Under the pieces are notes generated by a model. That model saw nothing but the letters and a program-made list of their open reading frames with translations, had not been told where the DNA came from and searched no databases. Source: Alphaproteobacteria bacterium (lineage in GTDB: Bacteria > Pseudomonadota > Alphaproteobacteria > GCA-2731375). Taken from it: a stretch of 64,000 nt of DNA. Below are positions 34,744 through 42,911 of this stretch, one piece after another. Location: assembly GCA_021776235.1 (NCBI GenBank), contig JAJFGG010000096.1, positions 1 to 64,000 on the forward strand, written 5' to 3'. Within the stretch, counting starts at the first letter, position 1; each line of letters starts with the position of its first letter. Both the position numbers and the translations under genes were made by a program.

Positions 34744-35508
34744 TCACCCACCTAACTCGCGAATGGAGTTGGACGACTCATTCTCGCCCCGGCTGGATTC
34801 TGTGGGCTGGCCCGCCCGGTAATTCTGAATAACCCGGCTGCGCCGCGCGGCGTCGCTGGGCTGCCGGTCGCGTGGCTGGTTAATGTCCGCTGGGTTGGAA
34901 ATCATGGCCGCTATTCCTGCGCGCAGGGAGCAGCCATAATCGGGATGTTGCATATTGGTCGGATTATAAGCCGTCGGAGCATTGCGCTCTGTGCACTCGA
35001 TAGGTCTTGCCGCGAAACTTTCAAAGCTCAAAATAATGGGTCCATTGTCGGATTTGGCGCCTGCAACCTTGCGCAAGCGGATTTCATAGGGCTGGGCGCC
35101 CTTGTTAAAAAGGTGCTTTCTCAGAGCCTGCAAACGTGCCTCTGCTTGCCGCTCATCGGCCGCCGCGGGCAGCCTGATTTCAAGAACACCGTCGCCGCTT
35201 TGAAGGAAATGCGTCAAAAACGTGTTGACGCGAATTTTTTCGGCTTCATCAAGGGTTGCCGTGTTGGCCTGAAAAACAACGGCCTGGGTGACCACCTTGC
35301 TATCCGTCACAAAAGGATAGCGCGTCAGCGGCGTGGACGCCGCATCTGGCGTGTTTGGCACACAGCCGCTTAGCCAACCCAGTGACAGTGCCGCGATGGC
35401 AACCTTGATGAGGCCGGGAGAAAGACGTCTTGGCGCCGATATCCGCGCAGCGTCTGCCGCAGGCTGCGGAGCGGAGAAAGCGCAAAGTGTACGAAGCATC
35501 ATCTGCAA
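34744..35508 (-). CDS. cpaD: pilus assembly lipoprotein CpaD
   Basis: Outer-membrane lipoprotein of 254 residues in the CpaD family, which supports the CpaC secretin. The lipobox is LSGC after an N-terminal hydrophobic stretch (VAIAALSLGWLSGC). Family hallmarks are DSKVVTQAVVFQANTATL, RVNTFLTHFLQSGDGVLEI, and CTERNAPTAYNPTNMQHPDY-type GCSL segment near the end. It lies 7 bp downstream of the secretin gene. Confidence 0.88.
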   Translation of the reverse strand: MQMMLRTLCAFSAPQPAADAARISAPRRLSPGLIKVAIAALSLGWLSGCVPNTPDAASTPLTRYPFVTDSKVVTQAVVFQANTATLDEAEKIRVNTFLTHFLQSGDGVLEIRLPAAADERQAEARLQALRKHLFNKGAQPYEIRLRKVAGAKSDNGPIILSFESFAARPIECTERNAPTAYNPTNMQHPDYGCSLRAGIAAMISNPADINQPRDRQPSDAARRSRVIQNYRAGQPTESSRGENESSNSIRELGG

Positions 35509-35515
35509 TCTCCCA

Positions 35516-36949
35516 TCATTCCAAAATGTACCCGATCGGCCCTTTCAATGAGGCCGTCGTCGTCTGCTCACCGCCAAGATAAACCCCTTGCAGGCGGCCA
35601 AGAAAATAAAGATCGTAGTCGCTGGGCGGGATAATGCCATCCGACGGCACAGAAAGCTGCTTCGGCTTGACCGGGCGAACCAGATAACAGGTCACCGCAA
35701 TAACCAATTCGGTTTCGGTATTATCCAGACTGTTATTGCGGAAAAACGAGCCCAGCATCGGCACATCTTTGAGGCCCGGCACGCCGCGGATACCGGCGGT
35801 CTCCTGCTCCAGCAAAAGGCCCGCGATCATCAGGCTGCCACCCGATGGCAGTTCAACCGTGGTCTCGGCGCGCCGCACGGTCAGGGCGGGGACCTGAATA
35901 TTCGCCAGAGTAATGGCGCCATCGTTCGACAAGGCGCTGACCTCGGTAAAAATCCGTAGGGAAATGCGGCCCGAGTTCAGGACCACCGGCGTAAAGCTCA
36001 GGGCCACACCAAAGGGTTCCTGGCTGATCGAAATCTGGCCGTCGGTGGAAGCTATCGGAACCGGATATTCACCGCCGGCCAGAAAGGTAGCCGGCTCACC
36101 CGATATGGTCGTCAGATTAGGTTCCGCCAGGGTCTTGATCAGGCCATTCCGCTCCAAGGCATTGATCGCGACTGTCAGGGTATCGCCCGGATTAGGACTA
36201 TAGCTCAAAACGCCATTGAGAAATGGGGTATCGATGGTCGGGCCCGCCGTGCCGAGACGGGCATTCAATTGGCCTGAAGTCAGGGTGGAGAATGCCCCGG
36301 TCAGGGCATCGAATAGATTAATGCCCAGTTCCTTCAGCACATTGCGTGAAACCTCCGCCACCCGGACCTGCAGTAACACTTGCTGATCCTCGATCACCGC
36401 CAGCATATTGATAACATTGTCATCGCCCTCGACGAAGCGTGATGCGATGACCTGGGCGTTTTGCGAAATGTCCGCCGAGCGGACGCTGCCGGTCAGGAAA
36501 AGATGGGAATTGACGGCGGTAATTTTGACGTCGGCGTTGGGCAACAGCGTTTTAAGGGTTTCTTCGGCGCCAATCACATCCAACTGCACCTGAATTTCCA
36601 GGCGCAACAATTCCTTGCCATCGGCATCCAGGAAAAAAGCGTTGGTGGCGCCTACCGCCAAGCCGACCAAATAAATCAGCCGCGGTGTTTTGACCACCAC
36701 GTTTGCCGTTGCAGGGTTAGCAACCAATACGTCGCGCACCGCCATGGGTAGGCGGATCAGGCGGGCCTTGCCCACCGGCAGGCTAATCGCCCGCGCCGGG
36801 AGGCCGTCCCGCAATTCCAATGTGCCGATCTCTATCCGCTCCCCGTCGGACGCGGGGACGGTAACCTGTTTGGTTTGGGCGATTGCCGCTGGAGCCGATC
36901 CCAGGCCGAGCAAGACCAGAAGGATAATGATCAGCGCGCGGGCGAACAT
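35516..36949 (-). CDS. cpaC: Flp pilus secretin CpaC/RcpA
   Basis: Outer-membrane secretin of 477 residues: signal peptide (IIILLVLLGLGSAPAAIAQ), pilus N-domain (LPVGKARLIRLPMAVRDVLV), BON-like region (VKITAVNSHLFLTGSVRS) and the C-terminal secretin beta-barrel with VPALTVRRAETTVELPSGGS and GVPGLKDVPMLGSFFRNN, which is the conserved gate segment. It forms the exit channel for Flp fibres. It is 4 bp downstream of cpaB. Confidence 0.95.
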   Translation of the reverse strand: MFARALIIILLVLLGLGSAPAAIAQTKQVTVPASDGERIEIGTLELRDGLPARAISLPVGKARLIRLPMAVRDVLVANPATANVVVKTPRLIYLVGLAVGATNAFFLDADGKELLRLEIQVQLDVIGAEETLKTLLPNADVKITAVNSHLFLTGSVRSADISQNAQVIASRFVEGDDNVINMLAVIEDQQVLLQVRVAEVSRNVLKELGINLFDALTGAFSTLTSGQLNARLGTAGPTIDTPFLNGVLSYSPNPGDTLTVAINALERNGLIKTLAEPNLTTISGEPATFLAGGEYPVPIASTDGQISISQEPFGVALSFTPVVLNSGRISLRIFTEVSALSNDGAITLANIQVPALTVRRAETTVELPSGGSLMIAGLLLEQETAGIRGVPGLKDVPMLGSFFRNNSLDNTETELVIAVTCYLVRPVKPKQLSVPSDGIIPPSDYDLYFLGRLQGVYLGGEQTTTASLKGPIGYILE

Positions 36950-36953
36950 CGCG

Positions 36954-38615
36954 TTACCTTTTTACAACGACAGTAGATGGCGTCGTCGCGCGATAAACTG
37001 TAACCGAGTCGCTATCACTGCCACCACTTTGGTTGGCGGCGGGCGGCGGCGGTTTCGCTGCGGCCGTGGTTCCTGTGCCCCGCGCGGACCTGACGTGACC
37101 CAGTTGGCGCCGGCGAAGAAGCAGGTTCGGGTCGCGCCGGGTGCCTAGAATTAGATGATCCATCAGGGCCGGGCTAACGCCTATGTCCGATACAACATCC
37201 GCTGTCTCTCCATCGCCGCTGCCGGCAATGTCGGCGGCCGGCACCGAACGCAGGGAAAGAGACAATTCGCCCATGGATGCAGCCAGGGCGACAATTTCCG
37301 CCTGCCGTGGCGTAACTTCGACGGTGACTGTTTGGCCGACCTGAGGCTTCCCCGTACTGGCATCGACGATTTGTTCGATCGCGAGCAAGCGCAAATCCTT
37401 CAGAATGGTCTCGCTAAACCGCCTTGGTGTCAGGACTGGACTGTCCGAAGTATCCTCCACTTTGTGGGTCAACAGTAAATCCACCATGTCGCCGGGTGAG
37501 ATGAAGCCAGAGACACCGCTGACCTGGCTAACTGCCATGCTCACCGCGCGCATGCCCGGCGCCAAAGAGGCGACAATGAAGCCTTGCTCGCCAGGCCGGA
37601 TAATATTCTCGTGCAAGATTGGTTTGCGGCTTTCCACCTTGGATTTCAGGTAAGAGCCGCGCAAGGTTGCAGGCGAGACCGTCCCTTCGAATATATTGCC
37701 CTCGCCGCTTTCGCCGGGGCCAAGCTGTTGCCAGCTAAAATCGGTATCGCGCAACAGGGTGCCGGCCGGCAGGTTATGTCTGGCCATCAGGGTCCGGGGC
37801 GTCGACGAAGAGCGGCCGCGCAGGAAACGGCTGACTTCCTCGTCCGAAGTAAATGCTGACTTTACCTCGACTTCGGGGTTCCGGATCAGGCTACGCAGGG
37901 ATAATGATATACGTCCCATACTCTTGGCGACGGCCATACTTTCCGATTGTTTCGGCGTTAGTTCCAAAGTGATGGTCTTGCCGACCCGGGCCTGCTCCTT
38001 GATGTCGTCGAAAGACTGATCAACGGCGAGAACGCGAACATCCGCAATGACGGTTTCGCTGATAAATTTGTCGCGGCCGGTTTCATCGCCGTCGGTTTGG
38101 CGCACCTGTTGGGTCAACACCACATCGACGCGGTCCCCAGGCAGGATAAAACCGGCGGCGCCGGTTTCGGCAGTCACGTTGGTGGAAACCGCCCGCATGC
38201 CGGGCCCCAGGGCACCGGCCAGGAACCCTGCTTCACCAGGCTCCAACAAGCGCGCCTTGAGGATCGGCTCATTCGCCGCGATGCCCCGGCGCACGGCCCA
38301 ACCGGTCAATTCTGATGGCTTTACGCTCTCAGGACCACCCTCGCTGGCGGCCTTGCCCTGGACAATGAAATCAGGCGCCAAGCCGTCGTCGGGCCAGGTC
38401 TGCCAGCGAAACAGATCGGGCTTGACGATCGTTCCTGCGGGCAAATCATTGAGGGCTACGAGAACCTGCACCGAAGCTACTTTTTTAGTTTCCTGTATCT
38501 TGCTACCCTCGGCAATCTCGGCTTCTTTGCCTTGCAGATAGCCCCGGACAAGGAAGGCAGTCACGCCGGCGACCGCGAGCGCAGCAACGACTAAAAGGAT
38601 GCGGGCCAGATTCAA
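36954..38615 (-). CDS. cpaB: duplicated CpaB/RcpC pilus assembly protein
   Basis: A 553-residue CpaB, about twice the family length. An N-terminal membrane anchor (LLVVAALAVAGVTAFLV) is followed by two full SAF + RcpC units: residues 48-242 (LPAGTIVKPDLF, LGPGMRAVSTNV, VGKTITLELTPKQSE, GRISLSLRSL) and residues 274-457 (LPAGTLLRDTDF, LAPGMRAVSMAV, VGQTVTVEVTPRQAE, GELSLSLRSV). A Ser/Pro/Ala-rich tail ends the protein. CpaB is thought to scaffold the secretin from the inner membrane. The upstream 266 bp are AT-rich and probably hold the promoter of the cpaB-C-D-E-F-tadBC operon. Confidence 0.93.
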   Translation of the reverse strand: MNLARILLVVAALAVAGVTAFLVRGYLQGKEAEIAEGSKIQETKKVASVQVLVALNDLPAGTIVKPDLFRWQTWPDDGLAPDFIVQGKAASEGGPESVKPSELTGWAVRRGIAANEPILKARLLEPGEAGFLAGALGPGMRAVSTNVTAETGAAGFILPGDRVDVVLTQQVRQTDGDETGRDKFISETVIADVRVLAVDQSFDDIKEQARVGKTITLELTPKQSESMAVAKSMGRISLSLRSLIRNPEVEVKSAFTSDEEVSRFLRGRSSSTPRTLMARHNLPAGTLLRDTDFSWQQLGPGESGEGNIFEGTVSPATLRGSYLKSKVESRKPILHENIIRPGEQGFIVASLAPGMRAVSMAVSQVSGVSGFISPGDMVDLLLTHKVEDTSDSPVLTPRRFSETILKDLRLLAIEQIVDASTGKPQVGQTVTVEVTPRQAEIVALAASMGELSLSLRSVPAADIAGSGDGETADVVSDIGVSPALMDHLILGTRRDPNLLLRRRQLGHVRSARGTGTTAAAKPPPPAANQSGGSDSDSVTVYRATTPSTVVVKR

Positions 38616-38881
38616 TACATTAACCCTCTATTTCGGCTAGCGGACATGATGGCAAATACAACACTGCGACCAATGGCCACCACCGAACATGCGAATCAGA
38701 CAGCTTATGCAAAATTATGGACTTTTTTCTTTTTATCCGTCAATGAGTTCAATATGTTATAAATATTACTTAAAGAAATTATTTAAAAAAATCAGGATCT
38801 GCAATCAGCATCATCAATGCCGATTGATGAAATTGTAAAGTTTGTTGGCCATATTCAGGCGGCAATGAACCTTCATCTTCG

Positions 38882-39376
38882 CTAGCGGTTCAAAATTGGC
38901 AGGTGCGGGAAGATAATCAGGCCGCCCGCACCGATCGCAATTGCGTATGGAATATCCTTTTTCTTTGCATGCAGTTGCCGCAAAGCAGCTATTCCGGTGA
39001 AATGAGACGCCAAAGGCAGTCGGCGGTACAGCAATAATGCCATTGTCAGAATGCCACCGGCCAAGGTGGTAATTAACAGGAACTCGAAAATTTGCTCCTG
39101 GCCGGTCCACAATGACGCCGCAGCCAGCAGTTTTCCGTCGCCGCCGCCCATGACACGCATCGCGAACATTAACATCGCTACCAAGAGCATCAGGCCGCCG
39201 AGCGCACAGGCCCAGAGGATCTGCTGCCAGGAGAAACCAGCGCTGACGGCGGCCAATGGATATACCAGCATCAACGCCAGGGGCAGGCCGTTGGGAATTT
39301 CGAAAGTGCGGAAGTCGGCGACCATAGCCAGCACCATGATCACTGGGAAAATCAACGATAGCAATGCTAGTAGCAT
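38882..39376 (-). CDS. cpaA: prepilin peptidase CpaA/TadV
   Basis: Type IV prepilin leader peptidase of 164 residues (family A24) with about five membrane helices. The two catalytic aspartates are in MVADFRTFEIPN and in the GGGDGK motif (MRVMGGGDGKLLAAASL). It should process the Flp prepilin encoded 156 bp upstream. It is the usual short TadV form without an N-terminal methylase domain. Confidence 0.93.
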   Translation of the reverse strand: MLLALLSLIFPVIMVLAMVADFRTFEIPNGLPLALMLVYPLAAVSAGFSWQQILWACALGGLMLLVAMLMFAMRVMGGGDGKLLAAASLWTGQEQIFEFLLITTLAGGILTMALLLYRRLPLASHFTGIAALRQLHAKKKDIPYAIAIGAGGLIIFPHLPILNR

Positions 39377-39468
39377 GACGTGACATCCACATCAGCTGCT
39401 CCCGCCGCAATATTCCACCTTACACTAAAATCGGGTGTTGGAGAAACATGCCAGCCTAAAAATAGGCA

Positions 39469-39503
39469 AAGCCGGGGCACTGCGCAGGCAGTCGCCCCGG
39501 CTT
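39469..39503 (-). terminator. Rho-independent terminator after flp
   Basis: On the minus strand AAGCCGGGGC and GCCCCGGCTT form a 10-bp stem (39494-39503 and 39469-39478), followed towards lower coordinates by a weaker T-rich tail including TATTTTTAGG near 39456-39466. It lies between the pilin and the peptidase genes and would keep pilin expression far above that of cpaA. Confidence 0.7.
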
Positions 39504-39531
39504 GTCTCGCACAAATCCAAATGACGCAGGC

Positions 39532-39732
39532 TTACTTGGCGCCCAACTGGGTCTGGATATCCGTGAAGAAGCTCTTCACCTCATCGCCCAGAGCAAACAC
39601 GGCCGCGATAATGGCGACAGCGATGCCGGCGGCGATCAGGCCATATTCAATGGCAGTGGCACCAGCATTGTCCTGACTGAAATTTTTCAGGTCGGTGACA
39701 CGCGTTTGTAATCTAGTCATGAGACCCAACAT
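39532..39732 (-). CDS. flp: Flp/Fap pilin (major subunit)
   Basis: Small prepilin of 66 residues. The Flp signature GATAIEYGLIAAGIAVAIIA carries the G/A cleavage site with Glu at mature position 5, then a hydrophobic helix and a short C-terminal tail. The start ATG 39732 follows GGAGG at 8-bp spacing, the best Shine-Dalgarno near it; the much longer open frame upstream is not pilin-like. CpaA should cut after the Gly before ATAIEY. No TadE/TadF minor pseudopilins were seen in the window. Confidence 0.94.
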   Translation of the reverse strand: MLGLMTRLQTRVTDLKNFSQDNAGATAIEYGLIAAGIAVAIIAAVFALGDEVKSFFTDIQTQLGAK

Positions 39733-40258
39733 AGTGAGGTCCTCCTCTTCAAATTTGGTTCGCAGCGGTGGCGAGCTGCGGTCGCGGCGTGGCGCCCTGG
39801 CACTTGGCCATGGCATCGTCTCCACCATCTGGGAAAGCTCGACGCCGGTTAGGGCAATTCCCACGTGGTGGCGTAACAGACATATACGAATGGCTTCCAT
39901 AGTTCGCAAGTGATCGTTGTCACAACAAGCATTGATGAATTACATCATGCCGAATCACTCATTATTATGCGATCTTTCCTAGCAAGATCAAAATGAAAAC
40001 GATGGAATTTCGTAGTTCGTCTTTGTCGGGACCAAAGATCCCCGTCCCTGGTTTATATTTTCTTAACGCGGGATTATTATTTCGCCACTGAAATCGATTC
40101 TGTATTTGGCTGGCCGCCGGAAATCCGTCTGCTCCCCAGGGCAACACGGCAAAACCTCCGTTTGCTTTCGGTTGGTGCTCGAAAATTTTGCTGCTGTCCC
40201 ACATCGCCGGTGCCGCCACGCCTGTTCGATGGCAGGTGCAGCTACCCACAAGGTGGTG
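39733..40258. promoter_or_regulatory. 526-bp gene-free region upstream of flp
   Basis: AT-richer than the surrounding genes, ending the dgcA operon on the right and holding the flp promoter on the left. Two perfect inverted repeats lie side by side: GTTGTcACAAC (39916-39926) and TGATGaattaCATCA (39933-39947), 184-215 bp before the pilin start, good candidates for operators. A short minus-strand ORF (39965-40249) has no recognisable features and was not called. Confidence 0.45.
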
Positions 40259-41242
40259 TTAACCCCAAAGTGCCGGCGTTGGACGCGCCACATAGCTGCC
40301 GCGATAGACCAGCGCCGCGGGGCGGTCCTTCGCCAGTAACAGAGGACCATCCAGATCTACATAGTCCGCCATACTGGCCAACAACAGGGCAGGCGCCATG
40401 GCCAACGACGTGCCCAGCATGCAACCGACCATGACACCGAAGCCGCGTTGCTTGGCTTCCCGGGTCAGGATCAGGCCTTCCGTCAGGCCGCCGCTTTTGT
40501 CCAGCTTTACATTAACCAAATCGTAGCGCCCGCCCAGGGTATCGAGATCCGCGCTGGTGTGGCAGGATTCATCGGCACATATGGGTACCGGATGCGGGCA
40601 ATCCGAAAGCATCTGATCCTCTCCACTGGGCAACGGCTGTTCGATTAATTCCACCCCCAGGCTGGCCAGGGCCGTGGAAAAGGGCACAAGCATTTCAGGT
40701 TTCCAAGCCTCGTTCGCATCCACGATCAGGCGGACGTCCGGGACTGCGCGACGTACCGCCGCAACCCGTTCCGGATCGCCGGTACCGCCGAGTTTCAATT
40801 TCAACAGGGCGTGGCCCTTGGCTTCCTGGGCGGCCACCGCCATATTTTCCGGGCTGTCCAGGCTCAAGGTGAAGGCTGTTAGGAGGTCGGGGGGCGGGGC
40901 CAGGTCCACCAATTCCCAGGCTCGCTGTCCGGTCATCTTCGCCTCCAGATCGAACAGGGCGCAATCAAGGGCGTTGCGGGCGGCGCCGGGGGCCAGCACC
41001 TGGTTCAACTCGGCCCGCGAGCCACCATCCCTGATTAGAGGCAGCAACCCTTCGATCTGCTGGCGGACGGAAACCATGCTTTCGCCATAATGGCTATAGG
41101 GGACGCATTCGCCCCGGCCCCGATTGGCGCCGTCGGCAATTTCCGCCACCAAAACCTGTATCTCGGTACGGCTGCCCCGCGAAATGGTGAAGCTGCCCGC
41201 GACCGGGAAACTTTCCTCGTAGACCCGCAATGTCCGTGTCAT
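40259..41242 (-). CDS. dgcA: N-acetyl-D-glutamate racemase DgcA (dipeptide epimerase family)
   Basis: Enolase-superfamily protein of 327 residues. The muconate-lactonizing subgroup residues are present: the KxK pair in LLKLKLGG, metal ligands in VDANEAW, IEQPLP and CADESCH, and a Lys in VNVKLDKSGG. The family label would be L-Ala-D/L-Glu epimerase, but its next-door partner dgcN makes the D-glutamate pathway assignment more likely: DgcN acetylates D-Glu and DgcA epimerises the acetyl derivative to N-acetyl-L-Glu. It is 8 bp downstream of dgcN. Confidence 0.87.
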   Translation of the reverse strand: MTRTLRVYEESFPVAGSFTISRGSRTEIQVLVAEIADGANRGRGECVPYSHYGESMVSVRQQIEGLLPLIRDGGSRAELNQVLAPGAARNALDCALFDLEAKMTGQRAWELVDLAPPPDLLTAFTLSLDSPENMAVAAQEAKGHALLKLKLGGTGDPERVAAVRRAVPDVRLIVDANEAWKPEMLVPFSTALASLGVELIEQPLPSGEDQMLSDCPHPVPICADESCHTSADLDTLGGRYDLVNVKLDKSGGLTEGLILTREAKQRGFGVMVGCMLGTSLAMAPALLLASMADYVDLDGPLLLAKDRPAALVYRGSYVARPTPALWG

Positions 41243-41250
41243 GACGTAAC

Positions 41251-42258
41251 CTAATCCAAGTAATCGAGAAAACCGTCGGGATCGCCGCGGATTGCATCCA
41301 GGCAGGGTAACGCCAATTTTTCCGAAGTTTCCGCCAGGTAGCGTTCCGCGTCCTCTGGTGATAATGCCGATGTATTTACGGAAAGCCCCAACATCCGGCA
41401 GTCCGGGTTGGTAAGCCGTGCACCGGCGAGGTTAAGGGCAATACACTCGCCCAGGTCAGGTATGGGAGCGTGTGGCAGGCCGCGCATATGCCGGCGGGTC
41501 GGTTCGTGGCACAGCACCAGCAGATCGGGTTGCGAGCCGTGCAAGAGGCCCAGGGATACCCCGGCATACGAAGCGTGAAACAGCGAACCCTGGCCTTCGA
41601 TCAGATCCCAATGTTCGGCATCATTGTCCGGGCTGATCCATTCAGCCGCGCCGGAAATAAAATCAGCAACCACGGCGTCGATGGCGACGCCCCGTTCCGC
41701 GATCAGCACGCCGGTCTGACCGGTCGCCCGGAAATCTGCGTCCATGCCGCGGGCCCGCATGGCCCGTTCAATCGCCAGGGCGGTATATTTCTTGCCGCAT
41801 GAGCAATCTGTTCCCACGGTCAACAACCGCTTGCCTGTGCGTTTTGTGCCCTTGCCGGTGACGAATTCCTGTTCGCTTTGGCGGATATCGTGCAGAACCC
41901 GGCCATGTTTAGCCGCTGCTTCACGAATGGCCGGGAAGGAAGCTAAGCGCCCATGCAGGCCGGAGGCCAGGTCCATCCCGTGGGCTAGAGCCTGGCAAAT
42001 TGTATGGGTCCAGCTATCCGGCATGAAGCCGCCTGAATTGACCACGCCAATGACCAGGGTCTTGGCCCCCAGGCGCACAGCTTCGGCAATATCCACGTCC
42101 CGCAGCCCGGTATCGGCGCCGCAGCCGGGCAGGCGCAATTGTCCGACGCACCAGTCCGGGCGCCAGTCGGCGATGCCGGTGGCGGTCTTTGCCGCCAGTT
42201 GATCGGGCGCATCGCCAAGAAACAACAGGTAAGGTTTTTCCAGGCCCATGGTTTTCAT
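41251..42258 (-). CDS. dgcN: D-glutamate N-acetyltransferase DgcN (DUF1611)
   Basis: DUF1611-family protein of 335 residues with a P-loop-like segment RLLTVGTDCSCGKKYTALAI and a family motif EWISPDNDAEHWDLIEGQGS. Such proteins were identified as D-glutamate N-acetyltransferases (DgcN) in a D-glutamate catabolic route of marine proteobacteria, always beside DgcA. It should let the cell use D-Glu from peptidoglycan or sediment as carbon and nitrogen. It is transcribed with dgcA and follows the hexapeptide protein by 7 bp. Confidence 0.87.
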   Translation of the reverse strand: MKTMGLEKPYLLFLGDAPDQLAAKTATGIADWRPDWCVGQLRLPGCGADTGLRDVDIAEAVRLGAKTLVIGVVNSGGFMPDSWTHTICQALAHGMDLASGLHGRLASFPAIREAAAKHGRVLHDIRQSEQEFVTGKGTKRTGKRLLTVGTDCSCGKKYTALAIERAMRARGMDADFRATGQTGVLIAERGVAIDAVVADFISGAAEWISPDNDAEHWDLIEGQGSLFHASYAGVSLGLLHGSQPDLLVLCHEPTRRHMRGLPHAPIPDLGECIALNLAGARLTNPDCRMLGLSVNTSALSPEDAERYLAETSEKLALPCLDAIRGDPDGFLDYLD

Positions 42259-42265
42259 CCCGTAC

Positions 42266-42853
42266 TCAATTTTTTTCCAATGCCGCCAATTCGGTTTCCA
42301 GGCTGGCGCGTTCGGCTATCCTGGCCTGCTCGAAGGCCGGGCTATCCCAGGCCCGATGCTCGCCCCTGGCATAAGCCAGGGCGTTGTAGTGATAGATAAA
42401 GGCGTTTAGGCGATTTGCGACGAAGTTATTTCGTGTTTTTACCACCACACCGGGCACGCCGGCGACGATCGAATTGGCCGGAATTTGGCTGCCGCCGGCA
42501 ACGATGCTATGACCGGCGACAATGGTGTTGTCACCGATCACCGCGTTGTCCATGACCGTGGCATTTATGCCGATCAGGCAGTTATCACCGATTGTACAAC
42601 CGTGCACGGTGGCATGATGGGTAATGGAGCAATGGGCGCCAATAAATGTGCCCTGACAGTCACCTACGTGAACCAGGACGAAATCCTGTAGATTGGTGTA
42701 GGGGCCGATGCTGTTTTCGTACATTTCGGCCCGCATCACCACCCGGGGCCAGATGGAGACTCCTTCAGCAATGCAGGCCTTGCCATAAATTTCCGCCGTA
42801 TCATGTACAAAAGCGGGCCTGTCGAACTGGACCAATGGGCCGAACTTGCGCAA
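42266..42853 (-). CDS. gamma-class carbonic anhydrase-like hexapeptide protein
   Basis: Left-handed beta-helix protein of 195 residues with hexapeptide repeats (for example ATVHGCTIGDNCLIGINATV and AVIGDNTIVAGHSIV). The His cluster THHATVHGC matches gamma-carbonic anhydrase and CaiE/PaaY-like proteins, so a metal site is plausible; enzyme activity is not assured, since many homologues lack it. A C-terminal helix follows the beta helix. It lies upstream of dgcN on the same strand, an unusual partner for D-Glu genes. Confidence 0.82.
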   Translation of the reverse strand: MRKFGPLVQFDRPAFVHDTAEIYGKACIAEGVSIWPRVVMRAEMYENSIGPYTNLQDFVLVHVGDCQGTFIGAHCSITHHATVHGCTIGDNCLIGINATVMDNAVIGDNTIVAGHSIVAGGSQIPANSIVAGVPGVVVKTRNNFVANRLNAFIYHYNALAYARGEHRAWDSPAFEQARIAERASLETELAALEKN

Positions 42854-42911
42854 ACCGTTACTCTCCCAAATTTAGAATTCCGTGGCACCAGCCCAAAATA
42901 TCGAGCCGGCC

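Noticed and set aside
39965-40249. 94-codon minus-strand ORF upstream of flp
   Set aside because: No Shine-Dalgarno sequence, no domain, lies in an AT-rich promoter region.
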